Source of the DNA: Stemphylium vesicarium
Taxonomy: Eukaryota; Ascomycota; Dothideomycetes; Pleosporales; Pleosporaceae
NCBI GenBank assembly: GCA_004380135.1
Contig: QXCR01000353.1
Location: forward strand, 1-13,302
DNA: 13,302 nucleotides
Direction of reading: 5' to 3'
Shown here in pieces: positions 7,386 to 13,302 of this stretch. The number at the start of each line of letters is the position of its first letter. Positions within the stretch are counted from its first letter, which is position 1. Position numbers and translations under genes: made by a program. Under the pieces are notes generated by a model. The model saw only the letters and a program-made list of their open reading frames with translations, was not told where the DNA came from and made no database searches.

Positions 7386-8359
7386 ATGATTGACCTATCT
7401 CGGATTCCGCTGCCTATTCGTAACCCCAACAACTGCCATGTAGACCCGATTCCAGGCTGGCCCTACTCGTACGGCTACAGGCCTAGTATCGCCGCGGGTG
7501 TCATCTTCTCACTTCTTTTCGCTCTCGCACTCTTTGTCCACACATTTCTGGCTTTTCGAATGAGACGATGGACATCTATCCTTCTCGCCGTTGGTGCTCT
7601 GAGTGAGTCAGCCCCCGCTAACCACCACTCCAAGACAAATCAGTACAGACACAAAACAATAGAATCCGATGGCTAACACAAGTCTTCCGAACAGCTGAGC
7701 TGATCGGCTGGGCCGGCCGCACTTGGTCGTCGGTGTGTCCCTACAACGTCAACGCCTACCTCATGCAGATCACGACTCTTATCATCGCCCCCGTCTTCGT
7801 TACGGGCGCCTTGTACGTCCTTCTGGGAATATTTATAGTGCTTGTGGGGCAAAGATCGAGCCTCCTCTCACCGCGCATGTACGCCATCGTGTTCTTGACT
7901 TGTGATCTCGTCTCGCTCGTCATCCAGGCAGTCGGCGGCGCCATGGCCTCGATGGCGTCCAGCAACCTTGAGGACCCCTGGCCAGGAACCAAGATCATGA
8001 TCGGCGGCGTCGCGTTCCAGCTCATCGCCATGACGGCCTTTGCTATCCTCGCCATCGACTTTGTCCGCCGGACTGTGGCGCTCGGCCACAAGCTCGCCCG
8101 TCCACACCGTTTTGTCCTCATCGCGATGTTCGTGTCGCTCGTTGCCGTTTACGTTCGAAACATCTTCCGAACCGTTGAGCTTTCCGAGGGCTGGAAGGGC
8201 CACCTCATGATGCACGAGAAGTACTTCATCGCCCTCGATGGATTCTTGATGGTGTTGGCTGTGGGTGTCTTTATCGTCTTTGACCCCTCCCGTGCATTCA
8301 CCGGACCCCAACAGCAGAACCACCTTACTAAGAGGTCTTCTGCTGAATACCAGCTCTAA
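7386..8359 (+). CDS. RTA1-like seven-transmembrane protein, two exons
   Basis: Exons 7386-7602 and 7695-8359 join in phase 1 to 293 residues, the normal RTA1 family length. The 92-nt intron has GTGAGT, a CTAAC branch site and ACAG. Family signatures are the N-terminal NPNNCHVDPIPGWPYSYGYR, the junction segment GALTELIGWAGR, and near the end RNIFRTVELSEGW followed by HEKYFIALDGF. Seven hydrophobic segments fall at roughly 34-57, 62-80, 97-121, 134-159, 173-196, 212-235 and 252-272, with a polar C-tail. RTA1 relatives in yeast (Rta1, Rsb1, Pug1) are tied to 7-aminocholesterol resistance, sphingoid base movement or porphyrin traffic. They act in the plasma or another membrane. The substrate here cannot be read from sequence. 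It is divergent from the aminotransferase and upstream of the P450, so export or self-protection for a local pathway is possible but only inferred. Confidence 0.92.
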
Positions 8360-8983
8360 TCTATGAGTGCTGATATCTATAATATCGCCTAAAAGGTCTA
8401 CGGAGTGGTTTAGTGTTGTATCTAGGGAGGTATTTTAGTAAAACAAGATGAGAAATAGAGATTGAATTGGTGTTTTTTTGGAGAAGTTGCTCTTCTCGAT
8501 TGCGTGTTGTAGTCGCGGTACCACACGGTTTTCTCTCTCCCTCTCAATGGTTGCTTTAAGTTGGATTGGTTCTTGGTCAAGGATCTATGTAGTGAGGAAA
8601 TCAGACAATCGTGCATCAGTGTGATCCTTGCTCTATTGCCATCCGGTTATGTCATGAAGTCCCTCTATCAGTGCGTGCTTTTGAGCGATTTTGTAGTCAA
8701 TGTGCTGTTAGCCTTGTACGATGGATGGAAGGCGTCAAAGCCAACCTCGAGGGGGTCAAATAATGTCTTATAGTTTCTCTTGCGACCTTAAACTAGATAT
8801 TCGCGCACCTCTTAAGTAAATAAGAATTTAGTGATTATTGTTACTAAAACTACATTAGCTACAGCGTATGCACAATTTGCTTGTACACAACCTTGGTGAG
8901 GTAAATTTATCCATTCTGAACGAGGAAATGGTACAGTGGCTAGGTATGTCATCGTCCTTTGCGTATGACCGTATTATCGGTGC
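8360..8983. other. Spacer downstream of the RTA1-type gene
   Basis: It contains the RTA1-type 3' untranslated region and short frames (for example 8561-8773 plus, 8422-8616 minus) that lie on opposite strands and show no family features. No terminator-like or RNA structure stands out. I see no gene. Confidence 0.5.
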
Positions 8984-9024
8984 TTTGCGAATTCCACTGC
9001 TCATACCCCTCCCCCGGCGCAAAA
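8984..9024 (+). repeat. Left inverted repeat of the MITE-like element
   Basis: It pairs with about 9237-9280 on the opposite strand. It shares the words TTTGCGAATTC, TCATACCCCTCCCC and GGCGCAAAA, with C/T differences at a few sites. Confidence 0.65.
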
Positions 9025-9236
9025 TATATATAGAGAAATGTAGATCAAATTTACGAATATTTCCTACATATGACTTATATTCTTCGGGTCGTCCTGATTA
9101 TATACGCCTATATGCCACCTCCCCCTCTCCCTATCAAAAGGCCTCCTATTTTTCGATCAGTCTCGTCCTAATTAGCAGCCAATTTACGGTCACATGCAAG
9201 AAATTTTCGTACACGTGATCTATATTTTTCTGTACT

Positions 9237-9280
9237 TTTTTTTGCGCCAGGGGAGGGGTATGAACAGTAGAATTCGCAAA
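9237..9280 (-). repeat. Right inverted repeat of the MITE-like element
   Basis: This is the reverse complement of the 8984-9024 arm. It has a slightly longer T-run before GCGCC, so the arms are not exactly equal in length. Confidence 0.65.
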
Positions 9281-9680
9281 CGATAATATTAAATCATAGA
9301 ACAGAACAATTCTTCGCAACAACCTTTCGGGGTCGCGATAATCTTTCGGGGTTCGCGAAGCTGGTTTACTATTTCCTGACAGTATCTCTGACTGGCGTTG
9401 GGGGCCGCATTTGATATGTATGTGCTCCCTCTCACCAATATTTACTACATCTGTGCTGACCACAGATATTCTTGACTAAACTACTAGTAAACAATAGCTG
9501 ATTGTAAAGGCTGAAACACTAGTCGTCATCATGCCCTGCAGTGCAAAATATGTGCATTGACAAATGCTTCGTCGTATTTCTAGAAACGAAAAGGCTTAAG
9601 AGCACGTAGTTAAGTCGCTAATTATCTTAAATTGTTTAGAAAACATCACTAGTACGATTTTATCTTTAGCTTAGTGCATA
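9281..9680. promoter_or_regulatory. Upstream region of the P450 gene
   Basis: This 400-bp stretch has no gene. It contains a direct repeat, CTTTCGGGG(T)TCGCGA, at about 9325-9360, whose right part also forms a weak stem with CTTCGCAAC at about 9313-9321. It should hold the P450 promoter. No TATA box is clear, and the MITE-like element ends right at its left border. Confidence 0.4.
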
Positions 9681-11318
9681 ATGAACTATTTATTAGTTCT
9701 GGTCGTTGCCGTCGCAGTGACACTACTATACGTAAGTGAACCAAGATCTCAAGATGCTTGACATTCGGCACAGCTTCCGCAGCAATTTCATCAAAGACTT
9801 ACATTTTTCTGGCAGTTGATTGCCCGAGTTATCTATCTGGCTTTCTTCCATCCCTTGGCCAAGTATCCAGGGCCCTTTCTATCCAAGTTCACCTGTGCTC
9901 GAGCTTCGTACTACGCTTGGAGAGGCGATATCCACATCGATATCTGGAGATGCCACGAAAAGTATGGCGATTACATGCGCTACGGCCCGAATCAGCTCTA
10001 CGTCAACACGCCGAAGGGTCTACGCGACGTCTATGGCCCGACCACGTCTAACAAGTTCCTCAAGAGCTCCCACTACGAAGTCATGACTCACCAGGCTGCC
10101 AATACCTTCACTCACCGGGGCGGTAAAGAGCATCTCCGCCGTCGTCGAATCATGGCCCAGGCTGTATCAACCAAAGCTCAGCTGGAATACGAGCCACGTC
10201 TCGTCGGGCACATTCAAAAGTTCTGCAATGCCGTCTTTAAGGGGCAAGCCATGAACATGGCTAAATGGTGCAATTATCTAGCTTTCGACTCCATGACGGA
10301 CGTCGTCTTTGGAGCGCAGTACAACTTACTAGGCGACGAAAAGTTCCGCTACGTACCAGAAATGATCGAAAAGTCAAACGTCAGGATCTCTTCTCTGGTC
10401 CAGTTTCCGGGCCTGACCTGGTTACGCCTAGACAAACACCTGTTCCAGGAAGCCATCTACGCGCGCAACCGTTTCCTGAAGTTCGTCTTCCGTCTTCTCA
10501 GTGACCGCAGGGCTTTGAGCCACGGCACTGCACGCGGTGTGTTCGAAAAACCCTCCATTTCTTTGGACGTCTACAGCCGACTGCAGGACGCCCGCGACCC
10601 CGTCACGGGCGAGGGCTTCGGCCACGATGAAATCGCCAGCGAGAGCACTACTCTCATCGTCGCCGGATCCGACACATCGGCCTGCGCGACGGCATCGATT
10701 CTTTTCTACTTAGCCAACAACCCAAGCGCCTATGCGCGAGTCGCCGAAGAGGTGAGGGCTGTGCGCTTTTCCCGCCCCGGTCATCTCGCAGCCGCAGACT
10801 TGGCCGGATGCAAGTACCTGCGCGCCTGTATCGACGAAGCGCTTCGCATGTCGCCGCCCGTGGGAACTGGCCTGATGCGCGAGGTCGCGGCCCCCGGCGG
10901 CCTGGTCGTCGACGGCCACGTCGTGCCGATGGGTTGCGAGGTCGGCGTGGGGACGTATGCCATTCATCACAGCACGCGCGCCTTTGAAGATCCTTTCGTC
11001 TACCGGCCTGAGAGATGGCTGGCACCGGACGAGAGCGCGCACGCGCGCACCTGCTTTGTGCCCTTCTCGGCTGGCATTCGGAGTTGTCTCGGCAAAGGGC
11101 TGGCGTATACCGAGATGACACTGACCATCGGCCATATCCTGTGGCTTGGCGATTTCAAGTTGGTTGCTGACGCTGAATTGGCCGCCGTGGGCCGTGGGAG
11201 TAGGAACCTTGGGGTGGAGGGGAGACATCGGGAGGGCGAGTATCAGTTGTACGATCATATTGCTGGGCAGAAGAATGGGCCCTGGTTACAATTTACGAAG
11301 AGGGCCGAAGTACAATAG
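9681..11318 (+). CDS. Cytochrome P450 monooxygenase, microsomal fungal type, two exons
   Basis: Exons 9681-9731 and 9816-11318 join in phase 0 to 517 residues, the usual length. The 84-nt intron has GTAAGT and a GGCAG acceptor. The start is set by the first exon, which supplies the hydrophobic anchor (about residues 3-27) before the FFHPLAKYPGPF hinge (27-38). Motifs in order are a basic helix-C region HLRRRR (123-128), the I-helix oxygen-activation motif AGSDTS (300-305), K-helix EALR (358-361), RPERW (414-418) and the heme loop FSAGIRSCLG with Cys at about 441. The end, YDHIAGQKNGPWLQF, is typical of the large fungal group often labelled benzoate 4-monooxygenase-like or pisatin demethylase-like. 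It should sit on the ER, take electrons from P450 reductase and hydroxylate or otherwise oxidise a small molecule. The substrate is unknown. Codons from about 10600 on are clearly more GC-rich than the first third. Confidence 0.95.
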
Positions 11319-12090
11319 TATAGTTAGCGTGATTTTCTACTTGTATTTTACATCTTATGAGTAGTTATCTGTACATAGACTCTTTTCCTTGCTAGCATGT
11401 CATTTATTGTGATTTTTACGTTCGTGGCAGTGGCGCTGGTAAATAAATACATACCAACTGTCAGCATGGCACCCCAGTTCACAAGGTACATGTGAACTGT
11501 ATCTTTCACGTGACTCTTCGTCACTTGCTTACTCATATTGGTTGCGTATATAATCGCTCCATGTAGCTCCCTCAATAGAACAACCTTCTGCCTTCTTTTA
11601 TGTCTTCTGCTTGGTCCCTACCACATCCGACACCAACTTCATTACTATTTATATTGCAGTGTCGAATGCAGTGAAAACATGGTGCATTGCATTGTTCTGT
11701 TTTGTTGTTCTGTTAGAGCTGGCCTCTTAAAAGCCAGCAGCGGGGTCTGTTTACATAACATATCTCTGATGCTTGTAATGGGAGAAAGTGCTCATGGAGG
11801 TGAGGGAGGAGCGCCAGGACAACGAACGTGACACGCGCAATGCCCTTACCTCCCAAACCGTAACAATTTATCGTAAAGTCCTTACAGCTTTAGGAATTTT
11901 GATTAACTAATACTACAGCCTACTATAGTCTTAACTAATTTTAAAGCATATAAGCACTATAAATGTGGAGGTTCATGGGGTGAGGACGTCCGGTGTGCCA
12001 TGTGGTGGAAATATGGTTCCTCCTACTCTTGAGCAGCACCTGCTGGACCTATCGCGATCATAGATACGTCGTGTAAACAGACCTTCGTAA
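11319..12090. other. Intergenic region downstream of the P450 gene
   Basis: There is no convincing gene. The frames at 11348-11575 minus and 11538-11831 plus have no family features. A short inverted repeat AGTTCAC...GTGAACT lies at about 11476-11498, and a CACGTGAC box at 11507-11514. From about 11860 to 11960 the DNA becomes AT-rich with RIP-like words. Confidence 0.5.
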
Positions 12091-12108
12091 TAGCCTTATA
12101 TAAGGCTA
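12091..12108. promoter_or_regulatory. 18-bp perfect palindrome containing a TATA box
   Basis: TAGCCTTATATAAGGCTA is a perfect palindrome with a central TATATAA. It lies about 50 bp upstream of the ATG at 12152, separated from it by an AC-rich leader (ACACACAACAAGACA). Position and content fit a core promoter of the broken small gene that follows. The dyad could also be a chance or protein-binding site. Confidence 0.4.
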
Positions 12109-12151
12109 CCACGACAGCTACATAGACACACAACAAGACATCTAATTTTGT

Positions 12152-12590
12152 ATGACACCCTTCTCTCACTGCTTACACTGTGACACATGTGATTTAGTCA
12201 GCTACTAGGTCACGTGCTCTATTTGCAATCACGATGTCTCACAATCAATAGTCTTCGCACCGCCAGGGCTTTTTTATACGGGGTAAGTTAATTGAATATC
12301 AGACTCTATGAACTAAACGAGTGAAAAGCTAAACAGAAGAAAACATCTAGTCTAGCACCGCCAAGTTTGGCCAGTTCTCTTCAAGCACCTCATCACCACC
12401 TCTTAAATATAAGACCCCCAAAATCCCAAAACACAAAGCTGAACTGAAGTTTCGAAAGAAACAAGCAACGACAACAATCGATACACTCTTCACTAAAATC
12501 CAACAAGATCTAGAGCGCCATTCAGCAGTCAAAGTCGCAGTTGATCTCGCGGTGGCGGGCATTGTTTGCGTCATCCAGACCTGTCAATAA
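12152..12590 (+). pseudogene. Broken small two-exon gene candidate, cysteine-rich N-terminus
   Basis: A candidate exon 12152-12282 joins exon 12356-12590 across a 73-nt intron with GTAAGT, CTAAAC and a CTAG acceptor. The join is in phase (2 then 1), and the second exon stays open for 78 codons to TAA at 12588-12590. The first exon reads HCLHCDTCDLVSY, then a TAG stop at 12206-12208, then VTCSICNHDVSQ. The two CxxC pairs look like a metal-binding pattern interrupted by one stop, which could be a CAG-to-TAG change. The second exon is basic (KIPKHKAELKFRKKQ) and ends in a hydrophobic, Cys-containing stretch. I recognise no family. An upstream TATA palindrome supports a former gene. It may be noncoding. 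Confidence 0.33.
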
Positions 12591-13007
12591 TCAAGCGGCT
12601 TACAAGCGCTTAATCAATCTATAATTAAGCTAACGGTTCTATTAATTAAGCCTCTTATATAGAGATTAGTTAGTAATTAAGCTTAAAAGATAAAGCTTAA
12701 TTAATTAGCTTAATTAGATTAATATAGTAAGGTAGTAGAGGCGTTAAGGCTATCTACTTATCTACTAGCTACCTAATTAAGTCTATGCTACAGATAACAA
12801 GCAAAGGCCTCTCCCGAACGAAGGATGCGATGTTGGCAGCCAATAGTCGCACGAAACAAAGGATAATGATTAGCGCGGGGCGCGTAGGTCACGTGATTAA
12901 TATTACGCTAAGACTAACTATTAGGCGCTAGTATATAATAGTAGCATCTAAGTAATAGTAGCTATTAAAGATATTAGATAGAATAAGAATAATATTATAA
13001 TAGTAGT
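12591..13007. other. AT-rich, RIP-like degraded DNA
   Basis: The stretch is dominated by TTAATTAAG, AAGCTTAATTA and CTAATTAAG words, many near-palindromic, with few CpA or TpG dinucleotides in 12600-12780 and 12900-13000. A more GC-rich island sits at about 12800-12895 and contains GTCACGTG. This is what a heavily RIP-mutated repeat looks like, but no element type can be named. Confidence 0.5.
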
Positions 13008-13215
13008 TGTCAGATTAGATGAGATATATTATGGAATTAATGATCGTTCATTGTGTGTGTCCTTGATGATGGTGCTATCACGATGTATATGCTCTCGTGC
13101 AAGTAAGGCCGAAGTAGGATCGAGGCGGGTTGGCCGACATGGCTGTAATCGACACCGATACTAAAACTGCCTGCTGGATAGCCTTCTTTCTGACAGCAAC
13201 ACCTGCTATCTGACA
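13008..13215. mobile_element. Possible short LTR or MITE with TGTCAGAT/ATCTGACA ends
   Basis: This 208-bp segment begins TGTCAGAT and ends ATCTGACA, a perfect 8-bp inverted repeat with TG...CA ends, as in LTRs. It abuts AT-rich degraded DNA on the left, which could be the internal part of a retrotransposon. No 5-bp target duplication is seen (gtagt on the left, caccc on the right), and no second copy exists in the window, so an eight-base chance match cannot be ruled out. Confidence 0.25.
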
Positions 13216-13302
13216 CACCCCCTCAGCTTGGAAGCCCCATTGCAAGCTGCTCAAACTGGTTCATCGATCCTACATTATAAGGCCTTCCAGCTGCTCCTGC
13301 AA
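13216..13302. other. Right-edge DNA, nothing recognised
   Basis: A short mixed-composition stretch with no start-to-stop frame or repeat that I can support. A gene could begin beyond the edge. Confidence 0.4.

Larger units (their letters stand above)
8984..9280. mobile_element. MITE-like element with about 40-bp inverted repeats
   Basis: A 297-bp AT-rich segment is bounded by near-perfect inverted repeats. They start TTTGCGAATTC at 8984 and end GAATTCGCAAA at 9280. The repeats continue through ACTG[C/T]TCATACCCCTCCCC and GGCGCAAAA for about 40 bp, with the few differences being C/T transitions. The centre has no long coding frame; the plus and minus frames across it are chance. Size and structure fit a miniature inverted-repeat element. 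No clear target duplication is seen, so the superfamily is unknown. Confidence 0.6.

Noticed and set aside
7868..8323. 151-codon minus-strand frame opposite the RTA1-type gene
   Set aside because: It mirrors a well-supported membrane protein gene and is rich in Asp, Glu, His and Arg, as antisense frames of hydrophobic GC-rich coding DNA are.
8868..9463. Frames of 116 (plus) and 105 (minus) codons across the MITE-like element
   Set aside because: They run through its inverted repeats and AT-rich centre, which shows they are chance.
10654..11258. Minus-strand frames of 155 and 182 codons opposite the P450
   Set aside because: They arise from the high GC of the P450 second half, which removes stops from other frames. 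The P450 frame carries all family motifs.
12231..12250. Alternative start ATGTCTCACAATCAATAG for the small broken gene
   Set aside because: It stops after five codons, and its frame does not join the second exon in phase at a valid acceptor.
12347..12574. 75-codon minus-strand frame
   Set aside because: The plus strand over the same bases gives an open second exon that joins in phase across a canonical intron, which is the better though still weak reading.
1..13302. CRISPR array, bacterial operons, rRNA genes
   Set aside because: No spaced direct repeats or rRNA motifs were seen; spliced genes and RIP-marked transposons show the DNA is fungal.

Overview
The window looks like a piece of a filamentous ascomycete genome. 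Protein-coding genes carry short introns of about 75 to 99 nt with GTAAGT/GTGAGT donors and CTAAC/CTAAT-like branch sites. Transposon copies are riddled with C-to-T and G-to-A changes in CpA/TpG context, which is the mark of repeat-induced point mutation (RIP). Protein families such as RTA1 and fungal microsomal P450 also point to Pezizomycotina. I cannot name a species.

Layout. Positions 1-693 hold no gene; a possible LTR lies at 275-560. Positions 694-2541 are a complete 1848-bp pogo/Fot1-type DNA transposon with 70-bp terminal inverted repeats and a TA target duplication. Its transposase is dead: one uninterrupted frame register of about 506 codons carries 11 TAG stops. Positions 3081-4584 are a second, divergent copy on the other strand. 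It is shortened to 1504 bp by an internal deletion that removes two of the three catalytic acidic residues. The two copies point at each other, tail to tail. Positions 5053-6390 (minus) hold a four-exon branched-chain aminotransferase gene that looks intact. A small doubtful reading frame sits at 6605-6889 (minus). Positions 7386-8359 (plus) hold a two-exon RTA1-type seven-helix membrane protein. A 297-bp MITE-like inverted-repeat element occupies 8984-9280. Positions 9681-11318 (plus) hold a two-exon, 517-residue cytochrome P450 with all family motifs. Positions 12152-12590 hold a broken two-exon small gene candidate. The right end is AT-rich, RIP-like DNA with a possible LTR at 13008-13215.

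How the genes may work together. An aminotransferase that makes or uses branched-chain 2-oxo acids, an RTA1 membrane protein and a membrane-bound P450, set between degraded transposons, resemble the edge of an accessory or secondary-metabolism cluster. No backbone enzyme (NRPS, PKS, terpene cyclase) and no pathway regulator is visible here, so the cluster idea is an inference. The clearest unusual material is the transposon pair. It shows RIP damage, an internal deletion at a 6-bp microhomology, and an undamaged block in copy 1 that largely overlaps the part copy 2 has lost.
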